IMG/VR virus record: IMGVR_UViG_3300032605_000182
Coordinates: 1-20,074 of that record
Direction: 5' to 3' (one strand)
From: a virus
DNA: 20,074 nucleotides
Below are positions 7,839 to 14,080 of this stretch, in pieces; position 1 is the stretch's first letter, and each line of letters starts with the position of its first letter. Made by a program: the position numbers and the translations under genes. The notes under the pieces are model-generated. The model worked only from the letters and a program-made list of their open reading frames with translations. It did not search any database and was not told the origin of the DNA.

Positions 7839-8079
7839 TTTTCTCCTTCAGCTTGGATTCAATTGCTTGATAAAGTTGATACGAATTCCCCCAAGGAAAA
7901 ACTCCACACTTTACAAGTTCCATTTTTGTCAATCCTACCCATGTGCGTTTTTGTTTGTTGTATTCAAGGATTGCTCTAGCAAACATTACAGGAAAGTCAG
8001 CCGTGCCATTCGCTTCAACCAGCCCCTCTGCTTTGCCACTCATGTGCAAATAAATGTTGTGTATTTCTTCGTTAGTCAT
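7828..8079 (-). CDS. Small hypothetical phage protein following DNA polymerase
   Basis: This protein has 83 residues from the ATG at 8079, which forms a TGATG junction with the polymerase stop and has GGAG about 10 nt upstream. An upstream TTG at 8085 is less likely. It begins MTNEEIHNIYLHM and ends in QLYQAIESKLKEKNGY, a C-terminal helix pattern I recall from many phage small proteins. A FPVMFARAILEY segment occurs mid-protein. It was probably co-translated with polymerase. Function is unknown. Confidence 0.65.
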   Translation of the reverse strand: MTNEEIHNIYLHMSGKAEGLVEANGTADFPVMFARAILEYNKQKRTWVGLTKMELVKCGVFPWGNSYQLYQAIESKLKEKNGY

Positions 8080-9884
8080 CAGCAATCTCCATAGCTATTT
8101 CCCGAACCGGATTCACAGTTGAGCGGTAACTCCGAAGCCCAGTTGGGGCGCAGGCGCATACACAATTCAACATATTCTTTAGCAGTCTCAACTTCCTGCT
8201 CCGGGGCGATACAAGCAATCGCATCGTGCACAGTCATGACGACTTTGTATTTCTTAGCGATCATTAGCATCTGCTCGCCAATCACAATACGAGCTAACGC
8301 CTGACATACGTTCTCAATGACTTTCCCACCATAGATACGTGTCGCTATCATCTGCCGACCCCGCTTGGTGTCGTAGACCAATTCACTTTTATCTTCGTTC
8401 TGAACCACACGCAGGTTTGGGTACTTGATGTAAAGTCCGTTGGGTAACTTGACACCCTTTTTACCCTCTACGTCCAGTATCCCAAGTTTTGTGTGCTTAT
8501 CATTCATGATGGCTTTTAAGGCTAAAGCCCCTTCTTTCCATAACTCAACAATCTTAGGGTACGTCTCTCGATATGTCGTGATAATCCTTTTCGATTCAGC
8601 CTCCTCAATCTCCACGCCAAACGTTTTAAGTTGCGCTTTAAATTTAATTGCCCCCATGCCGTACCCCGCACCGAGAATTGTCGTTTTACCAACGAACCTT
8701 TCGTCTTTCGTGATTTCTGCTTCTCCCTTAGAGTAGATAGCAGATGCCATGATCTTGTATACATCTTGTCCATTTTCAAATGCCTCGACTAAATCGTTTT
8801 GTTGAGCTAACCATGCCAAAGTACGAGCTTCAATTTGAGATGAATCAGAATCAATCACTACGTAACCATGTGGAGCTAAGATAGCACCCTTAAGAAGTGA
8901 TGTTCTTGGCAAGTTCTGAAGGTTAATCTTATCGTCGCCACCCCAACGCCCTGTGTGAGCTGCATAATAACGCAACATGACTGGTAACGTACCTCGATTC
9001 GCAATATCCAAAAACCTTTTTGTTCTTGTTTCTTCTATCGTAGACTTAGCGCCCAATCTGGCTGCCACAACCGCTTGCACAAATTGAGATGAGTGTTCAA
9101 GTAATGCTTTAAATTCCTCGTCGGTCTTGGCGAATGCGTAAGTTTCTTTGCCAGTCGTTTTGCTAGTTTTGGTTGGGGGCACGACACCGAAAGATTTAAG
9201 TATTTCGGCAAACTTATCGTTGCTCATCAACTCATCTTCGTTGTATTGAGCAATAGTATGGCGTCTAGCGTTTTGAACTGTGATGTAATAATCTGTGAGG
9301 AATAATTTATCCAACAAGAGCGCAGGCTCGGTAAACATCCGTATGGTTAAGTCGATTAGGTTATGTTCGAGCTTTGGCAACTGACCCTGCATCAATAGGA
9401 ACAACTCCCACGTGAGCTTTACATCGTTCTTGCAGTACTCACCATAGGTTGCTAGATGTTGCGGGGTGAAATTAGCACGTCGGTATCCTTTCGCATCTTC
9501 AACCTCTGTGCCTTTGACGCCAACGCCATAATGCTCGGCTAATGTTTTAAGACTGCCTCCCACCTCTGTGCCGATGAGCGCCCGCCCCATACTGAGAGTG
9601 CAAGCCCACTTCTTAGGTTTAATCCCGAATCTCCAGTTTAAAATCGCCCCGTCGAACTGAGCGTTGTGAGCTATGACTACGGAGTTATCCCAATCGTATT
9701 GGGCAAGGAACTGGTGCAACTCGTTGAAAGATCCAGAGAACCACGTTGGCGCCCCATCGTTTACGGCTACGGCTACGCCAATAACCTCAAAGAGTTCATC
9801 TCTGATGTACTCCTCGGTCGTGAGCTTAGTCAAACTAAACTCAGACGAGTAGTATGTTTCAAAGTCTATGGTTAAAAAATTCAT
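8079..9884 (-). CDS. Family A DNA polymerase with 3'-5' exonuclease domain
   Basis: This 601-residue replicative polymerase has no 5'-nuclease domain, as in T7-type enzymes. The DnaQ-like exonuclease shows Asp7/Glu9 (TIDFET), AHNAQFD (Asp78) and Tyr150 to Asp154 (YCKND). The polymerase part has TGRWGG at 311-316 and motif A DSDSSQIEAR at 345-354. It also has motif B with Arg396, Lys400 and GAGYG at 405-409, and motif C TVHDA at 551-555. Two departures from textbook Pol I are visible: motif A has Ser-Ser where Tyr-Ser is usual, and motif C reads HDA rather than HDE. Catalytic aspartates (345 or 347, and 554) are present, so the enzyme should be active. The start overlaps the preceding stop by ATGA. 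Confidence 0.93.
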   Translation of the reverse strand: MNFLTIDFETYYSSEFSLTKLTTEEYIRDELFEVIGVAVAVNDGAPTWFSGSFNELHQFLAQYDWDNSVVIAHNAQFDGAILNWRFGIKPKKWACTLSMGRALIGTEVGGSLKTLAEHYGVGVKGTEVEDAKGYRRANFTPQHLATYGEYCKNDVKLTWELFLLMQGQLPKLEHNLIDLTIRMFTEPALLLDKLFLTDYYITVQNARRHTIAQYNEDELMSNDKFAEILKSFGVVPPTKTSKTTGKETYAFAKTDEEFKALLEHSSQFVQAVVAARLGAKSTIEETRTKRFLDIANRGTLPVMLRYYAAHTGRWGGDDKINLQNLPRTSLLKGAILAPHGYVVIDSDSSQIEARTLAWLAQQNDLVEAFENGQDVYKIMASAIYSKGEAEITKDERFVGKTTILGAGYGMGAIKFKAQLKTFGVEIEEAESKRIITTYRETYPKIVELWKEGALALKAIMNDKHTKLGILDVEGKKGVKLPNGLYIKYPNLRVVQNEDKSELVYDTKRGRQMIATRIYGGKVIENVCQALARIVIGEQMLMIAKKYKVVMTVHDAIACIAPEQEVETAKEYVELCMRLRPNWASELPLNCESGSGNSYGDC

Positions 9885-10396
9885 TTTTTTCTTTTCTTTG
9901 GGATCAACTTAGTAAGTTGCTTGGCGTAGTCTTCGAGCTTGATACCCATCTTCTTGGCTACATGCACTTGAGCCGGGTTTAGGCTTATTGAACTAACAGG
10001 TTCCTCTTCGTGATGTTGCAGGTCTAGGCGTTGCCCATATACCGCTCTTGGATCTGTCCAATGTCCAGCAGGTTGAAGAAGACCTTTTTGCACCATGCTT
10101 CTTAAAGCCATCTTTTCTTCTTCTCTAGATACATCCTCTTTAAATATGTCGGTCATGACGGTTTCATGCCATTTTTTTCGAACAAGCTCTTTGGCAGATT
10201 CCGTGAGTAACGCTTTCTCGGCATCATTCAGAAACCAAAACAACCTAGTAGGTTGACCTGATACAAACTCCTCTATATCTATTAAGGTATGTTTAAATTT
10301 ACCAGTATAAAAATCATCGGGGTTGGACTCCATGCGGTTAACTAGCGCTTGTACGCTAGGCATGATCTCATTTGAAAGCGTTTGTTCTTTTTGCAT
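9881..10396 (-). CDS. Unknown phage protein, paralogue of its upstream neighbour
   Basis: This 171-residue protein has an N-terminal half (SVQALVNRMESNPDDFY, later WFLNDAEKALLTESAKELV and KKWHETVMTDIFKED) that aligns by eye with the 134-residue neighbour at 10368-10772. The C-terminal half is distinct and ends with VAKKMGIKLEDYAKQL and a very basic tail, KKRKK. GAGGAA before the ATG supports the start, although it overlaps the upstream gene by 29 bp. It directly precedes DNA polymerase (ATGA), so a replication accessory role is possible. No known domain is recognised. Confidence 0.65.
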   Translation of the reverse strand: MQKEQTLSNEIMPSVQALVNRMESNPDDFYTGKFKHTLIDIEEFVSGQPTRLFWFLNDAEKALLTESAKELVRKKWHETVMTDIFKEDVSREEEKMALRSMVQKGLLQPAGHWTDPRAVYGQRLDLQHHEEEPVSSISLNPAQVHVAKKMGIKLEDYAKQLTKLIPKKRKK

Positions 10397-10772
10397 TGTG
10401 TAGTTCCTCTAATGTTTTTGCCATTTCTTCAGTAACGCTAGTATTACCTAGCATCAAGTTATTAGCCGTATGCCAGCCTGTTGCACTACGATCCTCTTTA
10501 AATATGTGTGGGTGGGATGACATAGGCAAATGCAAATCATTTTGTGCATCGGTCTTGAGTATGGTCTTCATCACTTTGGTTTCAAACTCTTTGCGACGCA
10601 CTGCCTTTAGCGCAGTATGTATAGCCGCTTTTTCTGGCTCAGTCATCACATCTCTGAACGACTCGCTATAAATAAACGACCATTCGCTTTCTTTCTTAGG
10701 ATCAAAGAACTCCTCGGGGTTCGTATTCATTCTGCTCACTAACGCTTCTACACCTGCTGATATTTCACTCAT
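10368..10772 (-). CDS. Unknown phage protein, paralogue of its downstream neighbour
   Basis: This 134-residue protein shares order and spacing of motifs with the following gene: ALVSRMNTNPEEFFD near the start, EPEKAAIHTALKAVRRKEFE in the middle, then KVMKTILKTD. The remainder (RSATGWHTANNLMLGNTSV) is not shared. It overlaps the 79-residue gene by 8 bp. The likely history is tandem duplication with divergent C-terminal ends. Function is unknown. Confidence 0.65.
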   Translation of the reverse strand: MSEISAGVEALVSRMNTNPEEFFDPKKESEWSFIYSESFRDVMTEPEKAAIHTALKAVRRKEFETKVMKTILKTDAQNDLHLPMSSHPHIFKEDRSATGWHTANNLMLGNTSVTEEMAKTLEELHNAKRTNAFK

Positions 10773-11004
10773 TGTTAATTCCTTTTAAAAGTTTCATAAT
10801 CCCTTGTGCTTCTTCTTTTCTTAACCCTCTGGCTAGGGTTGTACTTATTCTTCTACGATCCTCATAATCCCATCGGTATATCGAGTATTTGCCGTATCTC
10901 GACCTCATGTGGTACTCGGTGGGTAAATGTGATTTGTAGACCTCTTCAAAAATTTTGGTCAATGCGTCAAGCGTACCTTCTTTAAATTCTTCAATTGGTG
11001 ACAT
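10765..11004 (-). CDS. Hypothetical protein
   Basis: This 79-residue protein is rich in Tyr and Arg in its centre (MRSRYGKYSIYRWDYEDRRR), flanked by helices. No family is recognised. GGGAAA close to the ATG could serve as the ribosome site, and only 4 nt separate it from the VRR-NUC stop. Its C-terminus overlaps the next gene by 8 bp. Its charge would suit nucleic-acid contact, but that is inference. Confidence 0.6.
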   Translation of the reverse strand: MSPIEEFKEGTLDALTKIFEEVYKSHLPTEYHMRSRYGKYSIYRWDYEDRRRISTTLARGLRKEEAQGIMKLLKGINNE

Positions 11005-11008
11005 TTCC

Positions 11009-11308
11009 CTATACCCCCTTGATTAGTTTTATCGTACCCTCTAGAAAATCTATGTTGCTCTCGTTAATGACAAGCGCATAGCCCTGTGCTTTGATAATGT
11101 TCTCTAGGTTTTTATACTGAAGTGCGGTTGGTTGGTTGCTACCAGCCTTGGCTTCAATACCCATGAACTTACCATTGACGCAACAAAGAAAGTCTGGCAC
11201 GCCCGCATTGCCGTAGCCTGACCCAATCGGCATGGCGTAATATACGTCATACTTCTTGAGCATTGCTTTGATTTTGTTTTTAACTTTGACTTCGGGTGTT
11301 TGTGCCAT
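11009..11308 (-). CDS. VRR-NUC domain nuclease, possibly leaderless mRNA
   Basis: This 99-residue stand-alone VRR-NUC (PD-(D/E)XK) protein shows GVPDFLCCVNGKFMGIEAK with Asp39, Glu52 and Lys54, then TALQ (Gln64). This is the usual core of phage VRR-NUC proteins and Holliday-junction resolvase-like nucleases. In phages such proteins often work with an SNF2-like helicase, and one is encoded at 4038-5429. I chose the ATG at 11308 because the family normally begins just before this PEVKVK segment. An upstream in-frame start at 11341 would lie inside the -35 box. No Shine-Dalgarno site is visible, and the predicted transcription start coincides with the ATG. It is the first gene of the left operon. 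Confidence 0.85.
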   Translation of the reverse strand: MAQTPEVKVKNKIKAMLKKYDVYYAMPIGSGYGNAGVPDFLCCVNGKFMGIEAKAGSNQPTALQYKNLENIIKAQGYALVINESNIDFLEGTIKLIKGV

Positions 11309-11313
11309 AACGT

Positions 11314-11341
11314 AATATAGCACTACTTTTGACTTTGTCAA
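11314..11341 (-). promoter_or_regulatory. Promoter of the left (replication) operon
   Basis: Reading leftward, TTGACA (11341-11336) is followed by a 16-bp spacer and TATATT (11319-11314). The expected start site is about 11307-11308, the first base of the VRR-NUC ATG, so the message would be leaderless or nearly so. It lies just downstream of the terminator at 11352-11376, which separates two transcription units. Confidence 0.65.
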
Positions 11342-11351
11342 TAGTTAGGAC

Positions 11352-11376
11352 GAAAAAAAGCCCACAAAAGTGGGCT
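11352..11376 (-). terminator. Intrinsic terminator of the right operon
   Basis: On the minus strand AGCCCAC-TTTT-GTGGGCT forms a 7-bp GC-rich stem with a 4-nt loop, and it is followed at once by a run of seven T (11359-11353). This is a classic Rho-independent terminator for leftward transcription. It lies after the HTH-DUF3310 gene and 10 bp before the -35 box of the next promoter. Confidence 0.85.
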
Positions 11377-11385
11377 AGGGTTTTC

Positions 11386-11399
11386 CTGACATTTGTCAG
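11386..11399 (-). repeat. 14-bp near-palindrome, copy 1 (most leftward)
   Basis: The plus strand reads CTGACATTTGTCAG, with 6-bp arms and centre TT. This copy lies between the stop of the HTH-DUF3310 gene and the terminator stem, so here it follows the last gene of the operon rather than preceding one. Confidence 0.85.
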
Positions 11400-11404
11400 A
11401 TTTT

Positions 11405-11929
11405 TTATGTTGATGCTATTGCACGATCAATATACCATCGAGCTTTCTTTAAGTCTTCTACTCGGTTGCCCTTGTGGTCTGCACGGCTTATGTATTTCAC
11501 CGCATTGCCAAGGTTGTAGTCCAGCTTCTTCGCTTCGATAAAGTCAATCGTTTCAATACCGCCAACTTTATAGTGCGATGGGTGATTGACCATATCACTT
11601 GGCTCATGAACCACGGGTACAGTCTGAGGTACACCCTTCACACCCTCACTTGTTTCTACAAGCACACCCACAGGTGGTTGCCATTCTTTAGCAATCTCTG
11701 TCGGCACAATAGAATGTGTATGAGTGATGAGCTTGTTCAACTCAGCGAAAGACTTTACCGACTTGGGTGTTTCGACTGGCTTAAACAGCTTCTTTGCTTT
11801 GTACATAACTTGATATACAAAATCAGAAGTTTCGCCCAACTCTTTAGCCACTTCCGCTAAGGTCATAGTGGGGTGACCCGCTACAAATTTACGCACGATA
11901 CCTGATCTAGAATTAGCTTGTAATCCCAT
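11405..11929 (-). CDS. HTH-DUF3310 fusion protein
   Basis: This protein has 174 residues from the ATG at 11929, chosen because GGAGAGAGAAA directly precedes it; an upstream in-frame start lacks this. Residues 21-48 (MTLAEVAKELGETSDFVYQV) look like a helix-turn-helix. Residues 112-172 (MVNHPSHYKVGGIETIDFIE, then GNAVKYISRADHKG, then DLKKARWYID) match DUF3310, a common phage domain of unknown biochemical role that is sometimes called nucleotide-kinase-like. The two parts are joined by a ~60-residue linker rich in Val, Pro and Thr. It is the last gene before the terminator. The HTH suggests DNA binding, possibly regulation of its own operon. Confidence 0.8.
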   Translation of the reverse strand: MGLQANSRSGIVRKFVAGHPTMTLAEVAKELGETSDFVYQVMYKAKKLFKPVETPKSVKSFAELNKLITHTHSIVPTEIAKEWQPPVGVLVETSEGVKGVPQTVPVVHEPSDMVNHPSHYKVGGIETIDFIEAKKLDYNLGNAVKYISRADHKGNRVEDLKKARWYIDRAIAST

Positions 11930-12110
11930 TTTCTCTCTCCTTTTGGTTGTTAACATAGTTAGTAAGAATTTCTCTCATTTTGGCTTGCTTGGTAAACGGG
12001 TGATGCTCAGAAAAATAATCCATTATCTCTTTGCTCAACCGAATACTTGTACAAGTGAGAGCGGGCTTCTTACCTGCGCCCCTACCCTTACGTCTTAGTT
12101 GTTCTGACAT
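11913..12110 (-). CDS. Small basic protein, ribbon-helix-helix candidate
   Basis: This protein has 65 residues from the ATG at 12110 (TGATG junction with the upstream stop). It has a basic arm RRKGRGAGKKPALT, then a strand-like CTSIRLSKEIMDYF and a helix pair up to the C-terminus. The order basic arm, SIRLSKE strand, two helices resembles ribbon-helix-helix repressors. It overlaps the next gene by 17 bp. A DNA-binding repressor in the same operon as the repeated 14-bp palindrome is a natural candidate for binding it, but that link is inference. Confidence 0.6.
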   Translation of the reverse strand: MSEQLRRKGRGAGKKPALTCTSIRLSKEIMDYFSEHHPFTKQAKMREILTNYVNNQKERENGITS

Positions 12111-12370
12111 CAACGTTCCAACCCATTCGCTAATAGGTATTGTTGAATGGCCTCAGCCAAAGTTTGTCCTGCCTGTACGATGTAATACTCTTTGGTCCAA
12201 TCAGGCCCACGATTACTAGGTTTGTACTTAGCAATTTCTAAAACTTTGCCGTTTGACGCGTTGATTACACCTATCTTAATATCCGATATAGAATCAGGCT
12301 CAGAACTCGAAAGTATTTCAGATACTGCTATTGATGGCAGTCCCATCAGTCTTCTTAATGCGCTATTCAT
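12110..12370 (-). CDS. Hypothetical protein
   Basis: This 86-residue protein has a Ser-rich middle (SEILSSSEPDSISDIKIGV) followed by a beta-like segment and a final helix TLAEAIQQYLLANGLER. No family is recognised. It is joined to its neighbours by an ATGA overlap upstream and a TGATG junction downstream, so it is very likely translated with them. Confidence 0.6.
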   Translation of the reverse strand: MNSALRRLMGLPSIAVSEILSSSEPDSISDIKIGVINASNGKVLEIAKYKPSNRGPDWTKEYYIVQAGQTLAEAIQQYLLANGLER

Positions 12371-12582
12371 TTTGATTTGTCCTTTGCTTGGTTATAAATA
12401 TCTTTGACTACTGAAGTGAAACGATTAATCGCTTCGTGCTGAGACAGCCCTTGTTGTTCAAACGCAATCGCTAAATCCATTGCCAGTATGAACGTACCCT
12501 CACCTACTGTAAACCCACCATCATGAAATTGTTGGGCGATTGTCTCGCCCATCTCCTTCATCTCTTGCATAGTTTTACTCAT
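12367..12582 (-). CDS. Hypothetical helical protein
   Basis: This 71-residue helical protein (MSKTMQEMKEMGETIAQQF, later FILAMDLAIAFEQQG) has no recognised domain. ATGA overlaps link it to both neighbours. The hydrophobic mid-segment is short and interrupted by charged residues, so it is not a clear membrane anchor. Confidence 0.6.
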   Translation of the reverse strand: MSKTMQEMKEMGETIAQQFHDGGFTVGEGTFILAMDLAIAFEQQGLSQHEAINRFTSVVKDIYNQAKDKSK

Positions 12583-12761
12583 ATCTTTTCCCCTGTATAG
12601 ATGTGATTAAAAAAATAACTGATTACTGTTGTCGGCACTTGAAATGCTTCCGCAATCTCTCGATACGACATACCTCTTTTGCGTAGAGTGATAGCTCTAC
12701 TCTCGTTAATCGGAGTCCGCTTTCGACCCGATCCTTTCCTCGCTCCCCCCTTTGTGTGCAT
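12579..12761 (-). CDS. Small HTH protein of the GARKGSGRK type
   Basis: This 60-residue protein has a basic N-terminal arm (GGARKGSGRKR) followed by a compact helix-turn-helix (MSYREIAEAFQVPTTVISYF). The arm is typical of phage terminase-small-subunit-like or transposase-like HTH proteins, but the protein is far too short to be a terminase. GGAAAG precedes the ATG at 12761. It overlaps the 3' end of the 63-residue gene by 56 bp in another frame, which is unusually long for this block. It is probably a DNA-binding regulator. Confidence 0.65.
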   Translation of the reverse strand: MHTKGGARKGSGRKRTPINESRAITLRKRGMSYREIAEAFQVPTTVISYFFNHIYTGEKI

Positions 12762-12897
12762 GTGTTTCGCTTTCCTGTTTTGTTAATAAATACAATTTAC
12801 AAACTGTACATAGCCAAGCAGGTTTAACCAAAGTTACGACCCACCCTTCATGCACATTGACCAACCTACCTTCGTAGGTGTTCACCTGTTTAATCAT
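12706..12897 (-). CDS. Hypothetical protein with CxxC
   Basis: This 63-residue frame has a beta-rich N-terminus (MIKQVNTYEGRLVNVHEGWV) and one CTVC pair in the middle, then a low-complexity charged tail. Its start overlaps the stop of the 37-residue membrane gene by 8 bp, a usual coupling. Its last 56 bp overlap the HTH gene, and the tail there (THAHKGGSEERIGSKADSD) may be shadow coding rather than selected sequence. The N-terminal part looks real; the extent is less certain. Confidence 0.5.
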   Translation of the reverse strand: MIKQVNTYEGRLVNVHEGWVVTLVKPAWLCTVCKLYLLTKQESETHAHKGGSEERIGSKADSD

Positions 12898-13003
12898 GGT
12901 TCAACAATAGCCACGTGATCCAACCCATTGCCAATGCTATGATTGCTAAGACAATCGACTGGACAATTGCAAATATAATTATGATTAAATCGAGTGTAGT
13001 CAT
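12890..13003 (-). CDS. Tiny single-pass membrane protein (37 aa)
   Basis: This 37-residue protein is nearly all hydrophobic from residue 6 to 34 (LIIIIFAIVQSIVLAIIALA, then MGWITWLLL), so it is a membrane segment. It is joined by a TAATG junction to the preceding gene and by an 8-bp overlap to the next. It has no signal peptidase site. It could be a host-membrane effector or part of a small membrane complex with the preceding gene, whose C-terminus is also hydrophobic. Function is unknown. Confidence 0.65.
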   Translation of the reverse strand: MTTLDLIIIIFAIVQSIVLAIIALAMGWITWLLLNHD

Positions 13004-13209
13004 TACCATACCCTTAACATTAGACAGAGTATAAAGTATACCGCAAATAGTGTGCAAGCTATTTCGATAATATCTTTTACCTCGATCTCACGCTTTATAC
13101 CTAGTAACGCACTCTGTAACCAGTCTTGATCTGGACTGTAATAGACCTGCTTGGGCTCGTAGTACTTACCGATCTCAAGACCTGATCTGGTTTTATACAC
13201 ATTCTTCAT
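13003..13209 (-). CDS. Small protein with C-terminal membrane segment
   Basis: This protein has 68 residues from the ATG at 13209, chosen because GGGGGGTGACG precedes it and it overlaps the previous gene only modestly (17 bp). The N-terminus is polar (KTRSGLEIGKYYEPKQVYY). The last ~22 residues are hydrophobic (IIEIACTLFAVYFILCLML), giving a tail-anchored topology. The stop forms TAATG with the next tiny membrane gene, which suggests a two-component membrane unit. No family is recognised. Confidence 0.6.
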   Translation of the reverse strand: MKNVYKTRSGLEIGKYYEPKQVYYSPDQDWLQSALLGIKREIEVKDIIEIACTLFAVYFILCLMLRVW

Positions 13210-14053
13210 CGTCACCCCCCAATGCAATTAAAAATGATGTGGCATTCATGCGATAGCCAACTGTGGATACAAAGTCATTGTCGCTAGCCAACTTCATAAA
13301 GCCGATCTTAGATTTTATGTCTTGTGGTAAGTCATCATCGTTATACATACGTGCGCCTTTGTTAACATACTTGCAGAGATACCTACCATTGTCAATTACG
13401 ACAATCACGTAGTGCTTAGCTTCGGCAATAGCATTCATCATGTTGTATTTCTCCATTAACTCACCTTGCTTATCTAGATGGAATTTACATTGTTGAAACA
13501 TGTATGTATTATTCTCTTTCAAAAAGTTCATAAACATACTGAATCCGTCAGTACCAACAGCCCAACTTCTTGCATGGTCATGCACAACTCTAGCTTCTGC
13601 GTTCGCATCGCTACGATAGCGCCTGAGTGCTAAGTTTATTTCGTGTACTATTTTGTTGCTTGCAGTTTCTACACGTTCGTTGATAGTTGTAGGAAAGAAG
13701 TTCTTCTTAATTACACTAACCGCTTTGTTGGCATCTTTTGTCGCATAGCCCGATCCATTTGATCTGCTAGCTCTAATACGTGGATTATCAACCTCAATTT
13801 TCCAGTCGCCACGGGCGTATCGTCTTACGATAATACCAAGAGATTCGTTGGTAGAGTCAAAGAAAACTTCGACCGCTTGTATCTTTTGGTTGTACTCGCT
13901 CGCCATCTCAAAACGCCACATTGGATATAGCTTTGCCACTTTCTCAACGACTTCGCCTAAGTCCGCATACATCTCTAAGTTCTCTTTGGTTGCAGTCGGC
14001 ATATGCGCAAGTAGTTTCTTGCTTACGATCACATTGGGTAAATATTCAAACAT
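13193..14053 (-). CDS. Conserved-looking unknown protein next to the DUF3150-like gene
   Basis: This 286-residue soluble protein has no recognised motif. It begins MFEYLPNVIVSKKLLAHMPT and has a mixed alpha/beta composition with several aromatic patches (RRYARGDWKIEVDN, KARMYNDDDL-like segments). The start is firm: GGAAAGGAAA follows the 14-bp element and lies just before the ATG. Its place directly behind the AAA+/VWA/DUF3150-like set, with the same element and leader type, suggests that it belongs to that module, perhaps as the client or adaptor. That is inference from context only. Confidence 0.7.
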   Translation of the reverse strand: MFEYLPNVIVSKKLLAHMPTATKENLEMYADLGEVVEKVAKLYPMWRFEMASEYNQKIQAVEVFFDSTNESLGIIVRRYARGDWKIEVDNPRIRASRSNGSGYATKDANKAVSVIKKNFFPTTINERVETASNKIVHEINLALRRYRSDANAEARVVHDHARSWAVGTDGFSMFMNFLKENNTYMFQQCKFHLDKQGELMEKYNMMNAIAEAKHYVIVVIDNGRYLCKYVNKGARMYNDDDLPQDIKSKIGFMKLASDNDFVSTVGYRMNATSFLIALGGDDEECV

Positions 14054-14066
14054 GTTGTTTCCTTTC

Positions 14067-14080
14067 CTGACATTTGTCAG
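14067..14080 (-). repeat. 14-bp near-palindrome, copy 2, containing a stop codon
   Basis: This is an exact CTGACATTTGTCAG on the plus strand. On the coding strand the TGA in the left arm (14079-14077) is the stop of the DUF3150-like gene, and GGAAAGGAAA plus the ATG of the 286-residue gene follow directly. Confidence 0.9.
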
